Source: Pinus tabuliformis
Lineage: Eukaryota > Streptophyta > Pinopsida > Pinales > Pinaceae
Direction: 5' to 3'
DNA: 64,000 nucleotides
Assembly (NCBI GenBank): GCA_031772625.1
Contig: CM062818.1
Coordinates: 1,675,568,667 to 1,675,632,666 of the forward strand
The position numbers and the translations under genes were made by a program. Position 1 is the first letter of the stretch; each line of letters opens with the position of its first letter. Positions 32,600 through 42,751 of this stretch are shown one piece after another. The notes below the pieces were generated by a model that was not told where the DNA came from, did no database searches, and saw nothing but the letters and a program-made list of their open reading frames with translations.

Positions 32600-33999
32600 T
32601 TCCTTATCATTCTCAATCTCTTGCTCAATAGGGGTCAATAGGAAATTAGCCTCCTTGATAATTTACCTATTTTCTTTGACTATTTCTAGCTCCATGAGGA
32701 CCTGTTTGGCACTCAGTTGCTTGTTTTCATGTTCCAAGTATCTGATGATGAACTTGGCTCTGTCTAAGTTATCTACCAAGGATTTTATTTCAGCTTCTCT
32801 CTCTTGAATGAATATGTCCTTGATAGTTTCCATCCTAAGCCTCCAAGTCAATAATGCCACTTCCATGATGAGTGAAGTGCTATTGTGGCTCCTCATGCTC
32901 AATAAGGTCAAAATCTCTTTCCTCCTCATCACCAAGATCTTCCTCTTTCACCTTTCCTTGCCTTTATGCAACTGCTTAACCTATACCTTTTTTGTGATGA
33001 TGAAGGCAAAGCCCCTTCCACACCTTGTGGAGAAAATATTTTCCTGTGGACTTACGGTGAAGGCAAGGCCCCTTCCATACGTTGTGGAGTAAGCACTTGC
33101 CTAGCCGTTGCAAAGATCCTCCTAGTGCCTCTCTGATATGTTACATATGCTGGCACCTCAGCAATTTTGGTTTCCTTGGCCTCTTCCCCTGTTTCTCCAT
33201 GGATGGATGGCCCACCTTCTTCTTGATGCACTGGTGAAGGGATCTGTGGACCTTTGAACATTTCATGATAAATGAATGTCTCCCATGGAATGTTAAGAAG
33301 GCTGAGCTAGTGTAGAACAATGATTTTAATCAAAGAGTAATGGTATATGTTGTTTAACTAATGGGGGTATGATTTCCACTGTGCAATATGTTCCATTTTA
33401 TCAATGTTTCTAAACATGAAGTAAGGGATATTCAACATCTTTACTCTAGTGATATGCATGAGGAGTCTAATATGATAGGCATACAACCGAGAGAACCTAC
33501 CTTCACAAGGGAAGTACTTGATAATAATTCTCATCAAAGGCACATACTTGTTTTCCAAAAAATTAAAGGGAAATAACTTCTTCAATTGATTTTTGTATCT
33601 AACCTTGATATAAGGCTCATAGTAATCCTCATCAAGATCATGACCCTTGTACGATTTTTCACCCACATTAGGGATTCTAGTGGCCTCTGAAATGATAGTT
33701 GGTGATATGGTAAAGGTTACTTCGGCAAGTGTTACTTCATTGTTGTTCAAATGAGTCACAAATAATCTGGCCAACTCATGGTGAAACTGGACTCTTTCTA
33801 CCAATTCACAAAATTCATAGCATGCCTGGTGTCTAAAACAAGAAATTGCAAGTGGACAAGCTTGTAACTCTCTCAAACTAGTGGGCTCCTCTCTGATAAT
33901 TTTTCCTCCTTTATGAGGCTTCCTTTGTTGTATGTTTCTCTCCCTGGAGCTGTCACTAAATTTCTCTTCCTCATACTCATAATCATTGTCTCTTTCCAT
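32600..33999 (-). pseudogene. Block F retroelement ORF (plant-transposon-type protein)
   Basis: Open from the ATG at 33999 to 33358 (213 codons). It reads LARLFVTHLN, ATRIPNVGEKSYKGHD, then a KYFPCEGRFSRLYAYHIRLLMH segment. It continues in broken frames at 33261-33052 (TYQRGTRRIFATARQVL) and 32935-32663, which is coiled-coil-like. The charged N-terminus is followed by a helical globular domain with the motif (I/A)-x-x-x-T-x-I-P-x-x-G-E. This pattern is common to extra ORFs in plant Ty3/gypsy elements. Function unknown. The 5' region (34000-34300) carries several AAACCCTA boxes. Confidence 0.55.
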
Positions 34000-34932
34000 T
34001 GTTTTCCTTTGGTTTTGAAGAATTTGGTTGTATATGGATGGTTTGTGGATAATAATGTGGAAATAGGATGGAGGAATGGAATGGGCAGAGTGTATGGAGG
34101 AGGGAGTGTGAAAATGTATGTGTGAGTAGGGTTTAGGGATGTGAGTAGGGGAGAGTAGGGAGAGTGTGTAGGGTTTAGGAAATTATATGTGGGAATGGGA
34201 TTTAGGGAACAATAGAAAATGGATAAGATAGGAAAACACTAGTGGAGTGAGGGAAACTATGGTTTTGAATTTGTGAGAGAAAAACACCAAATCTTGATAG
34301 GTAAAACCCTAAACCACAAGAGATGACTGATATACTTACTTGCAAGAGAGGAAAATTGGATGATTTGACGTGAATTTGACAATTTGGAGCAATTTGAGGC
34401 TCAACTAGGCAAAGCGCAGTGCCACCTATAGGAGCGCACCACCGTCCTGTAAGTGCAACACCTTTGTAAATTTACATTGGAAAGTGCTGCTAGAAGTGCA
34501 AGGCCACCTTGAAAGCACAATGCATTCCTCAAAAGCACAACGCTGGCCAAATCTTGAAATAACGCAACAACTTCAATGTATTTACTTAATGACACTTGAA
34601 ACTTGACCTTTGATCTCTTTATGGCACTTTGATCTTCAACAATAACATAATGGGATGAAAAATAGGAGGATGGCTTTATATAACCTCACCTTTTTGATTT
34701 TTTGTTTATGAAAACCCACTTTTATAATGTCTAGTTATCTTTTACAATGCTCTATTTTTCATGTTTGTTTTCTTTTGCTTGGAAAATGAACTGATGCTCA
34801 AAATCACTGGATTTTTGGAGTGGAAAGTACTTGGTAGCATCAAAAGCTTTAGGAGGAGCTTGAGAAAAAATATTAAATATAGGAACAATAAATTACATCA
34901 TGATAAAAGATAAAAAACGTAATACTTTGTTT

Positions 34933-34958
34933 TCACCTCAAAACACGTTTTGAGGTGA
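34933..34958. repeat. 26-bp perfect palindrome
   Basis: TCACCTCAAAAC and its exact reverse complement are separated by two bases. It lies in the non-coding right part of block F. Confidence 0.85.
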
Positions 34959-35323
34959 GAACTACATTAAGTTTCCAAAGTAACAAATTGTGAGTTTAGC
35001 CATAATTATTGGCCTCTTCATGTGTTTTGTTGACCATTATTAACATATAATCACTAAACTTGACCATGGAGGAAACCCTAGACCTAATGAGACCAAACCC
35101 TAGGATTTGATGAAATGGACTACAAAATGAACATCAATCATGACTGAAAAAGTATGAAAGAAGTTCAAATGCTGCATATCATGAGGGAAAACTGAAGTAA
35201 ACCCTACCATCAGTGGATCCATGACCTAATGGAATGAAAACTCATCAGTATTGGCCTGCTACTATGAAATGCAAAAGAGTATATTTTGATCACTGATGGC
35301 AGTGTGAAACATTGACACTAACA

Positions 35324-35582
35324 CCTTAAAAGGTGTGGAGCCTCTAGAGTTGTTGTTGGATGTGGATGCATCGCTAGTGGGCAACCATTGAAGGATTTGA
35401 GCAAAGTTATCCATCATCATTTTCTTATGTTTCTTGAGCGACTCGTCGAGCAATATTTTGATGGGATCTCCTACTACCTCATCATTCCTTTCTTACCCCA
35501 TGGGAGGATGTTAGGGTTCGTGAGGCTGATCTTGCAATGGTTCGACCAGCTCGAGCCCTAACTCCTTATATCTCGACCTCAT
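35324..35582 (-). pseudogene. C-prime gag, N-terminal part
   Basis: An ATG at 35582 lies 36 bases after the PBS. The frame reads RSRYKELGLELVEPLQDQ, has two stops near 35515 and 35500, then reads DPIKILLDESLKKHKKMMMD and RGSTPFKV up to the F junction at 35324. It continues at 30981. This is the N-terminus of the same gag family seen in element C. Confidence 0.75.
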
Positions 35583-35617
35583 TGGGGACATGCAAATAAA
35601 AATAGAGAAAGAGAAGA

Positions 35618-35631
35618 CCGCTTTGATACCA
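35618..35631 (-). other. Primer-binding site of C-prime (initiator tRNA-Met type)
   Basis: Minus strand TGGTATCAAAGCGG, close to the iMet PBS TGGTATCAGAGC, one base after the LTR end GATCA. Confidence 0.85.
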
Positions 35632-35632
35632 T

Positions 35633-36246
35633 TGATCTAAATTTAGACAGGAACACAACAAATTATAGATATAACCATAAATACAGATATGTAGTAGAAA
35701 TACCACTTCCTTTCATTAATATCAAATAATGAGGGTTGCTTACAAACATAATGGAAATGAGACTATCTCACGGGATGGTAGCTCATCTCTAAGAAAATAT
35801 GTGGCAGCTACATGCTTCTAAACTTACTTACAATGAGGCTCAAGGGCCTCTTTATTATTCAACAATAAGAGAAAATCTAAACAACCAAAACCCTAACTTG
35901 AGGAGGTGTAACACCAAGAGTTTATGGGCCCCATTCAGGTTAGATGGAAAGTCAACTTCCTAGGGGGTAACTTGGTTATATTATATCTATTTGACACACA
36001 TTATACCTCATTGGAAATATATCTATGATGACTACAACTAAAAATTTGATTTCTAGATAAATCATTAGAGTAAATTTGCCAAAAATAAGGTCGTTTAGGA
36101 CCTCAAACTGGCTCTGGAAGTTCTGGAATCGAGAACTTCTAAAAATAATAAATTTTGCTACAATTAAGGAAACTAAAAAAATTGAAAGAACATTGGTGAG
36201 GGTTCAAGTGGAATAGGCAGGTGGCCACCGATATCCACTTGGATCA
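35633..36246 (-). mobile_element. Shared LTR of elements C (3') and C-prime (5')
   Basis: 614 bp with inverted ends TGATC...GATCA. Its upstream side (36247 on) is a polypurine tract and the pol C-terminus of C. Its downstream side is the PBS and gag start of C-prime. One LTR thus serves two internal regions. No second copy of this LTR was found in the window. Confidence 0.8.
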
Positions 36247-36258
36247 TTCCTTCCCCCT
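36247..36258 (-). other. Polypurine tract of element C
   Basis: Minus strand GGGGGAAGGAA directly before the LTR start TGATCC, and directly after the pol stop codon. Confidence 0.8.
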
Positions 36259-36415
36259 TATGAAGAAATGATCTCCATTGCATTGATTTCCTCCATGATA
36301 TGAGGAAATATCTACTGAACTTGGTCCCTCATGAAGAATTTTCCTTGGTGTAGGAATTGACTGGCTTTGACAACTTGATACAGTTGGATCTTTTGTAGGA
36401 AAGTGTTCTTGATTT
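36259..36415 (-). pseudogene. Element C pol, last 50 codons
   Basis: Minus strand reads KIQLYQVVKASQFLHQGKFF, one in-frame stop, then PHIMEEINAMEIISS and TAA at 36259-36261. It continues the frame of 41324 on the other side of element G, so the G insertion split the 3' end of pol. Confidence 0.8.
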
Positions 36416-36599
36416 TGTTAAACAAACACGGGCAACAAGAGAAATATGAATGATAAAACATGACAATACAATTTTATTAACAAATGATTTACATTTATAG
36501 TACATGTGGTGACTGTTGGGTTTCACATCCCAAGGTCTCTTGGACTCCTTTTGTCCATTCGGCATCCACACTAACCCATTTAGGATTAGGTGTCCAACG
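36416..36599 (-). mobile_element. Element G 3' LTR
   Basis: 184 bp. Element orientation starts CGTTGGACACC (TG changed to CG) and ends TTTAACA. A TATA-like ACTATAAATG is in the middle. Aligns with 41140-41323 over its whole length. Confidence 0.85.
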
Positions 36600-36609
36600 T
36601 TCCCCCCCA
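36600..36609 (-). other. Polypurine tract of element G
   Basis: On minus, a run of G ending in GA lies immediately upstream of the 3' LTR, as expected for plus-strand priming. Confidence 0.7.
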
Positions 36610-36724
36610 TAATCCGAAGGGTTATGTATGAGTCCAAGAAGAGAGCTATAATACAAAATGTGCAAAAAATGCATAGCAGCACTAGGCTGAATGTGATCTC
36701 CGAAATGTTGGTATAAAGGCCGGT

Positions 36725-37091
36725 GGTTTAAGGATGACCACCAACACTGGAATGCTTAGTGCAATTCCCGGAACTGTTCCAAAACTGGAAAGAAGCTGAA
36801 GTCTTCTGCTAGAGGAAGTGCTCCTATTGTTTTGAAGAGGGAAACCTTCAACCAATAAAGGGAGGTCTCACCCCGCATAAAAGGGAGAACTTCAACCTGA
36901 AAAGGGAAGTCTCAACCTGTGATGGTTTAAGGATGACCAACAACTCTGGAATGCTTAATGCAATTCCTGGAACTCTTCCAAAATCTGGCAAGAAACTGGA
37001 GTCTTCTGCTAGATGAAGTGTTCTCAATGTTGTTCCTCGAATTCTTGCAAAACTGGCAAGAAGCTGAAGTCTTCTGCTAGAGGAAGTGTCG
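36725..37091. repeat. Degenerate repeats near the 3' end of G
   Basis: A unit of about 105 bp (GGTTTAAGGATGACCA ... TCTTCTGCTAGAGGAAGTG on plus) occurs at 36725-36830 and 36923-37026, with a partial third at 37034-37091. The spacing is about 200 bases. The units differ at roughly one base in eight. Confidence 0.75.
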
Positions 37092-37170
37092 CAGATTTCC
37101 AACTGAAGGCATGTTCAGGGGCATCTTTTTCTTTGGCTACAACTCTGAAACTGGTGTGGCAAGTTGTGGC

Positions 37171-37773
37171 TCAGGCTTGCTTGATGTGACTTTGAAGCTT
37201 GTAGATGACCATCATTTCCCACCCCCTATCAGATACAAGGTGAGATGATGGAGAAAACTCAACTGTAACACTGTTCAATACTCTGGAACAAGTTCTGACA
37301 TGTGTTTGGAATATCTTCTTGGCTGTTGATGCCCATTGCCAAGAAGCGATCCATACAAGATGAATCTTTGTTCTTTCAGGACATTTGTTTCTGAAGCATC
37401 TAAGTGAAGAATGGTTGGTTTTATGATAGTGCTTACATGGATGAAGATCAAAACAGTGATATTTCAAATGGCCAACTAGGTCACAGTGTTGGAATTTCAC
37501 GATATGTTGTTGTTGTTGTGGAAGAGGGGCAGAGTCTGGAACAACTGAAGCTGAACTGTCATGAGGAGCAGGTGAACTGTCATGAATGAATCCAACACTC
37601 TGAAATTGAATGGGCTTTGAGTAGTCTGGAATATGAAAGGACAATTCCTTGTCATATCCAAGACCAGTTCTGTGCTTGTTGTTGACAAGCTGTTCCCAAG
37701 GTCTGATGATGGGCTTGGGAAGTGCAGACTGAGTTTCTGTATCTGCATGTACAATGGTTGGTTTATTGGGCAC
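37171..37773 (-). CDS. Element G gag-like protein with zinc-knuckle-like motifs
   Basis: 200 codons on minus. N-terminal PIIRPWEQLVNNKHRTGLGYDKE resembles a G-patch-like segment. Then a Ser/Pro/Gln-rich linker, then FQHCDLVGHLKYHCFDLHPC and HCFD...CKHYHKTNHSSLRC, which look like two decayed CCHC knuckles (second Cys missing in the first, His/Tyr changes in the second). I recall similar proteins in conifer retroelement transcripts. It is the only sense-strand reading frame of G that I can support. Confidence 0.55.
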   Translation of the reverse strand: MPNKPTIVHADTETQSALPKPIIRPWEQLVNNKHRTGLGYDKELSFHIPDYSKPIQFQSVGFIHDSSPAPHDSSASVVPDSAPLPQQQQHIVKFQHCDLVGHLKYHCFDLHPCKHYHKTNHSSLRCFRNKCPERTKIHLVWIASWQWASTAKKIFQTHVRTCSRVLNSVTVEFSPSSHLVSDRGWEMMVIYKLQSHIKQA

Positions 37774-39150
37774 TAGATCTGAATGAACTTCAATAATATT
37801 GACCTGCTGTTTATGGGAGTCTGTTTCATTGTTATAAATAGAAACAGGTTCAGAATGATGATTGCTCTATTTTAATTCTTCTTGTTGTAGATGAGTTTCA
37901 AGCTGCAAAAAATCAATTTGCTCTTGTGCATTTTGTATACAGACCTGAATGTCTATGAGAGAAACTTTGCTGACTTTTAATGTATCATGATTAGAGGAAT
38001 GTATCAGAGTTTTTAAGAACTCTAATATTTCAGTAATTCAAGCCATATTCTCCATTGTCAAAATTACACCTTTTTTTTTTTAACTAATCACAACTATGAC
38101 CCAAAGAGTAAAAGTAACACCCACTGAGAGTGCAAAGACACAGAAAAATCCTTTGTAAATGTGCATCAAATGAATCAAGGAATCAATGCATATATATAGA
38201 CAGAGACTATAATGAGTTTTAATACCACAGCTGGGGCAACAACAACTGCAAACTTGCTTGGATCCTTCAAATACTCTTTCACTTTCAAATCAGAAATGAT
38301 GGCTATCAAAACTTCAACAATTATAACATAATTCTCTAATCTTGCCACTTTCTCGCAATGAAGATGAGCAGAGAGAGTAAATTCCAGCAAGGACTTTCAG
38401 ACCCAGAATGCTGCTCCAACACTTTCTCAGGTCATAGGCATTGGAATGAGTCTCTAGCATGCTGAAACAACAATGATAGACCTCCTTACATATCCAGATA
38501 CTTAGCAAATTGTACAGTGCCAGTCCTCTGGCTTATATTAGTTAACAATACAGTGTTTCATGCCCCCCACAATGTCAGAATAAACTCCATGCAGAAGGGT
38601 ATCACAGCTACGTTCAACAGAGGTGGTGCATTCCTTGTTGTTGGTTCATGTAAATATATAATATGCTGGACAAATACTTGTGGAAGAACTTCAAAATTTT
38701 AATTTGATATCAACTTTAGACCCTAGCGAGCATAAATCATATTAATAATACCAATCATCTTTTCCTCCATGCACATCATAAGGAGAACTCCACACTTCAT
38801 AAGAAGTCAACGCAGAAATTATGAATCCAATATTAAAAGGCACCAAGCACAGTCATCGAGTTAATGCACCAGAACAACAGTGTTCTTGGACAACAGTATT
38901 CTTGGACAGTAGATGGCAGGGGTAATCCAACAGGCAGTAAGGTCTACCCAACAGCGAGCAGCGTGGAGGGTTAATGGCGAATGGAACACACGGTAGCCCA
39001 GAAAATCAAGACCTGCAGGCTGTAATATCTTACTCTCTTTCGCTAAAAAACTATATCAAACTAGCATTCATACTGATGTAAAACACCTCATGTTCAATGC
39101 ATAATGTTGCACAATTATCAAAATTATAACATATAGCCATTTGGAGCAAG
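37774..39150. other. Element G interior, no gene recognised
   Basis: About 1.4 kb between the gag-like frame and the cysteine desulfurase fragment. Short ORFs only (for example 38508-38175 on minus). No motif recognised. A poly-A-like run (T on plus) lies at about 38072-38081. Confidence 0.5.
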
Positions 39151-39180
39151 ATGCTTAAGAAAACGACGATGCGGTCTTTG

Positions 39181-39272
39181 ACAACCCCGTGAAAAACTAC
39201 GGCCTCATCGACATCGACGAGCTGAGGGCCGCCATCAGGCCTGACATAGGTTTGGTCTCGGTCATGAATTTC
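39181..39272 (+). pseudogene. NFS1: Cysteine desulfurase (NFS1-like) fragment inside G
   Basis: Plus strand, opposite to G, reads NPVKNYGLIDIDELRAAIRP followed by DIGLVSVM. This matches the stretch of mitochondrial cysteine desulfurase just before the VNNE(I/T)G motif of the PLP-binding region. Only about 28 residues of the roughly 450 remain and both edges leave the homology. The piece is clearly GC-richer than its surroundings, consistent with host coding origin. The enzyme supplies sulfur for Fe-S clusters; this fragment cannot function. Confidence 0.75.
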
Positions 39273-39628
39273 TTTAGGATTGAAATAATTCACTAAAACA
39301 ACAATGGATAGCCATAACTCCTTCTGACATGGGAATGTCAATCGGTGCCTCACAGTAATTAGTGCAAGAACAATGATGTGGGGTCTTTGCGTTTCAATTC
39401 CCAAGGACAAAGCTTTTGATTATCTTGAGGTCTTTGAGGTAGTGAATAGTAAAGATCCCATTAACGGTTGGCCTTCACTCGCGCTATCTTATTTTGAGCC
39501 TTCGACAATTACTCATGAGCGCACCAACGTTCAATTCTCCACAGTTTTCAAACTATTCCACGTTCACTATTTGCTCTCCACGCTCACGACACACAAAATA
39601 GGGCCAATCGCAGCAACAAATTACAACA

Positions 39629-40395
39629 GCGCAACTAATTGAAACTCCATATGAACTTCCCGGATGCGTGCAATACTTACTGATGATGCGAGACTTGTTA
39701 ATCGATCATTATGGATTTCACCAAAAGAACATTAATCTCCTCATCGATTCAGGTGAGTTGCGTAATAAGAGGCCCACTGGCAAAAACATACGCAATTCTC
39801 TCATCGCTATGGTTCGTCGTGCCAAGTCTGAATCAGACGTTCTATTTTTTTTTGTTTACTACAGCGGTCACAACACTCGCTTTCCCTTGCCTGACACTGC
39901 CAACTATGTCAACAATAAAGAGTGTATTGTCCCATGCGATTACAGCACTCGCTTACAGCTGAAGATTTCTGATTTTTAATGAAGGACGTGCATCTGGGAA
40001 CAAATTTCACCTTGATTTTCGACAGTGGTGTAAGTGGAGGCTTGATTGACAATGACATGGAACAAACAGATTCAAATCAATAAATAGCGTAGCATTCGAG
40101 GACGAGAACGTTAATGCCATTGGACTCGTTGCTGGGCATAGTAAGACATCGAACCAATAACTCTGATATGGACGCTGAAGACATTAAAACGTTTCTGTAT
40201 CTGGAATTTGGTGATGCAGCTAGCTACACAGTTAGAAGGCAGCTTAATTACGTGGATGAGGTTAATCAACTATATCCCGAGGTGGGCATTTTATTGAATG
40301 GATGCAGCGCCCACGAGAATTGTATCAATGTGTGCCCTTATGGAGTCCAAGAGACTATGAAGGGATCCACCATAGCGTCCCAAGCATCGCTGTAA
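39629..40395 (+). pseudogene. Type II metacaspase fragment inside G, catalytic Cys lost
   Basis: Plus strand, opposite to G. From ETPYELPGCVQYLLMMRDLL through GFHQKNINLLIDS, RPTGKNIRNSL and YYSGHNTRF (catalytic His kept, codon 39869-39871) to ECIVPCD. After a stop and frame shift at about 39977 it reads GTNFTLIFDSGVSGGLIDN, where the family has D-S-C-H-S-G-G: the catalytic Cys is Gly (40027-40029) and the next His is Val. After another break, 40114-40395 gives the C-terminal part with LYLEFGDAASYTVRRQL and GILLNGCSAHE, ending in a stop. The first about 10 residues are missing and no introns are seen. It is a non-functional captured copy. Confidence 0.85.
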
Positions 40396-41127
40396 CGACC
40401 ACCGCACCAGTTGCCTGCCATGCTGTTAGAAGCTCATCACCTCATTCTCAGCAGAAAAGGAGGCAATGGTTCGAATGCCAGCTCTCACGGTAGGAACAAC
40501 CGTTGGCCATGGTCATTGGAGCTATACGCAGATTATCTCTGACCGAATATGGCAGACAGAGCGCAGGTAAAGTCAGACAGAGAGTGCAGGTACAGAGAGC
40601 AGTTATGAACCAGAAATAAAACGTTCAAGTTTTGCAGAGAGAAACATTGTACGCAGTCTCTGGGGCAATAGAAATGTCAGAGAAGTTACACTGTCGGAGG
40701 AGGTATTCGATGGGTATACCAAGCGTTACCCAGATTATCACGCAGAGAATAATATAGTGACTCAGACAATTACGGGCTTAGAATAGCAAGGTTCTGACAG
40801 GGCAGGAGAAACAGAGAGCGCAGGAGCAACGGTGGTTAACAAGAGCCGAGACAGTAATTGTATGGGCCATCATTTGTATGGTTAGTGCAGAGCGACCAGC
40901 GGAACCGATGGGGAGATCGATAGGCTGAGCATTAGACTGAGAATGGCAGGCAAGTTTTGCAGAGTTGACAGACTCTTAAAATACCCAGGCCTCTATTTTC
41001 ATATTATTGGATTGTACATTACATCCATAATAACAACACTGACAATTATATGAATGTACATGACTTGCAGGTAAGGAAGGCCACAGAAAACAAGTGGCTC
41101 ATATTTGAGTAGGGCGGGAGATCGCCT
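40396..41127. other. Element G 5' interior, no gene
   Basis: About 730 bases between the metacaspase fragment and the PBS. Rich in CAGAGAG-type runs (40550-40640). No coding support on either strand. Confidence 0.5.
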
Positions 41128-41139
41128 GCTCTCATACCA
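41128..41139 (-). other. Primer-binding site of element G (initiator tRNA-Met type)
   Basis: Minus strand TGGTATGAGAGC, one mismatch to TGGTATCAGAGC, immediately next to the LTR end. Confidence 0.9.
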
Positions 41140-41323
41140 TGTTAAACACACATGGGCAGCAACAGAAATATTAATGATAAAACATGACAATACAACTTTG
41201 TTAACAAATTATTTACATTTATAGTACATTTGGCGACCGTTGGGTTTCACATCCCAAGGTCTCTTGGACTCCTTTTGTCCATTCGACGTCCACACTAACT
41301 CATTGAGGATTAGGTGTCCAACA
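41140..41323 (-). mobile_element. Element G 5' LTR
   Basis: 184 bp, TGTTGGACACC to GTGTTTAACA in element orientation. Carries the same TATA-like ACTATAAATG as the 3' LTR. Confidence 0.88.
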
Positions 41324-42399
41324 TATTTGTGTGTCCATGATCCAATCAGTTGTAGCTTGTTCCATGTAGTTTTTATTTAACTCTATTGGCGTCATATGTT
41401 CTACAATGTCAGATGTATCTAGTAATGGTGGAAAGTATGGCCGAAGGTGATCCACATTGAACATTAGGTGCAAGCCAAGGAATGGGGGAATGTTGAGCTC
41501 AAAATAATTATCCCCCACAACCTAAGTGATGGTGTATGGCCTATATTGAAGTGGGTGAATATTGTGCTGGGGCCCAGTGAGGCGCTGCTTATGCAAATGT
41601 AGCCAAACTTTGTCACCCACCTGGAGCTTGTGTCAAACCTGATGTTGATCATCTCATTACTTGTACTTAGCATTCTCTTCATCGAGTATGTCATGGAAAT
41701 ATTCGAAGATGTGTTGAATGTGCTTAATGAAGTTATTTTCCTTGTCAGCTTCAGATTGGACATGAGTTGAATCTACTAGAGTCACAACAAATGGTATGGC
41801 CACATCAATGGGATGTAGTGGATGGAAACCCAAGCCCACCTGAAAAGGGTTGTGGCTAGTCGATTGTGGAGAGCCCAGTTATAGTTGTGTTGGACATAGG
41901 AGACACTCTAATCCCATGTGCGTGGATCCTTTGAGTTGTACATGCGAAAAATGTGTATGGTTATCATGTTGATGACCTTTGTCTACCCATTCATTCGGGG
42001 ATGGAAATTCGTGGACTTAGTTAGCATGGTGCCTAGCATTGACCAAAAATGTATTGAGGAAACTACTATCCAAATATGATATGATGGGCCCAAAGTGTAT
42101 ACACACTTGCTTAAAGAAGAGTTTAGCAATGGATTTTACTGTGATACTCTTCTTGCAGGTTTCCGTAATTTCCATCTTTGAGAATCTAATGATGACCACA
42201 GAAACAAAGTTGTTGCCATACTTAGTAGAAGGAAGGCCTGACCTGTAATCCATGGAGATGGATTACCAAGGTCGACTAGGGGTAGGCAACGGAGTATAGT
42301 GGCCTTGATTCTTGATGTTTTTTTGGAAATGGTGTAGGTAGTGCAGGATCTAATGTACTTCCCAACATCTTGGCGAAGATTCAGCCAATAGAAATGCGT
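41324..42399 (-). pseudogene. Element C integrase and pol C-terminal region
   Basis: Minus strand in broken frames. 42471-42136 gives the zinc-finger side (HFYWLNLRQDVGKYIRSCTT). 42253-42017 gives MDYRSGLPSTKYGNNFVSVV (first catalytic Asp) and FGPIISYLDSSFLNTF (second Asp region). 41839-41657 gives GLGFHPLHPIDVA. 41518-41324 gives ELNIPPFLGLHLMFNVDHLR and PYFPPLLDTS, the GPY/F-like tail. The frame then crosses G into 36415. This is a Ty3/gypsy integrase that I recognise from conifer-type elements. Many stops; inactive. Confidence 0.8.
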
Positions 42400-42751
42400 C
42401 TTCAGTACTACCATTATTTTCACAACCTTGAAATTCCCTGCAACCTGACTGTATTGCACTTCCCAAATCACCTTGGCACGCTCGCTTGAAGCAAAACAAA
42501 GGTGTCCCAGGTGGCATAATAGAGAATCATGGAGGTGAGACTATGGAACTTGCTAACCCTCCAAGAGAAATACTTCTTCAGTACTACCACTATTTTCACA
42601 ACCTTGAAATGCCCTGCAGCCCGACTGTATTGCGCTTCCCGAATCACCTTGGCACACTCGCTTGAAGCAACACAAAGGTGTCCTAGGTGGCATAATAGAG
42701 AATCATGGAGGTGAGACTATGGAACTTGTTGACCCTCCAGGAGAGTATGAT
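42400..42751. repeat. 176-bp tandem duplication within element C
   Basis: Copy 1 is 42400-42575 and copy 2 is 42576-42751, about 93% alike by eye. Each starts CTTCAGTACTACCA and runs through TGGCATAATAGAGAATCATGG. It lies at the start of the integrase coding region, so it duplicates pol sequence and adds a further break. Confidence 0.9.

Larger units (their letters stand above)
30982..35323 (-). mobile_element. Block F, 4.3-kb insertion splitting C-prime gag
   Basis: The gag reading frame breaks at 35324 and resumes at 30981. The inserted block begins TGTTAG and ends CTAACA (a 6-bp inverted repeat). Its flanking pentamers match at 4 of 5 bases (TCTTA at 30977-30981, CCTTA at 35324-35328). 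This is what an LTR-element insertion leaves, but I could not align two LTRs inside it. It carries a retroelement ORF on minus (33999-32600). The class is unresolved. Confidence 0.6.
36416..41323 (-). mobile_element. Element G, non-autonomous LTR retrotransposon carrying host gene fragments
   Basis: Two 184-bp LTRs (36416-36599 and 41140-41323), PBS at 41128-41139, G-rich polypurine-like tract at 36600-36609, flanking pentamers GATTT (36411-36415) and TATTT (41324-41328) matching at 4 of 5. The 4.54-kb interior holds one gag-like frame near the 3' end and, antisense to the element, fragments of two plant genes. No protease, RT or integrase was found. It sits inside pol of C, whose frame joins cleanly across it. 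Confidence 0.85.

Noticed and set aside
34120-34200. Repeated GGGTTTAGG-like motifs, telomere-like
   Set aside because: Only a few scattered, imperfect copies, no tandem TTTAGGG array. Better read as telo-box-like motifs in a retroelement leader.
36416-36599. 184-bp repeat as a SINE or solo repeat
   Set aside because: Its partner at 41140, TG/CA ends, PBS, polypurine-like tract and flanking pentamers show the pair are LTRs.
39629-40395. Metacaspase as a working host gene
   Set aside because: Catalytic Cys lost, frame broken at least twice, N-terminus missing, and located between two LTRs.
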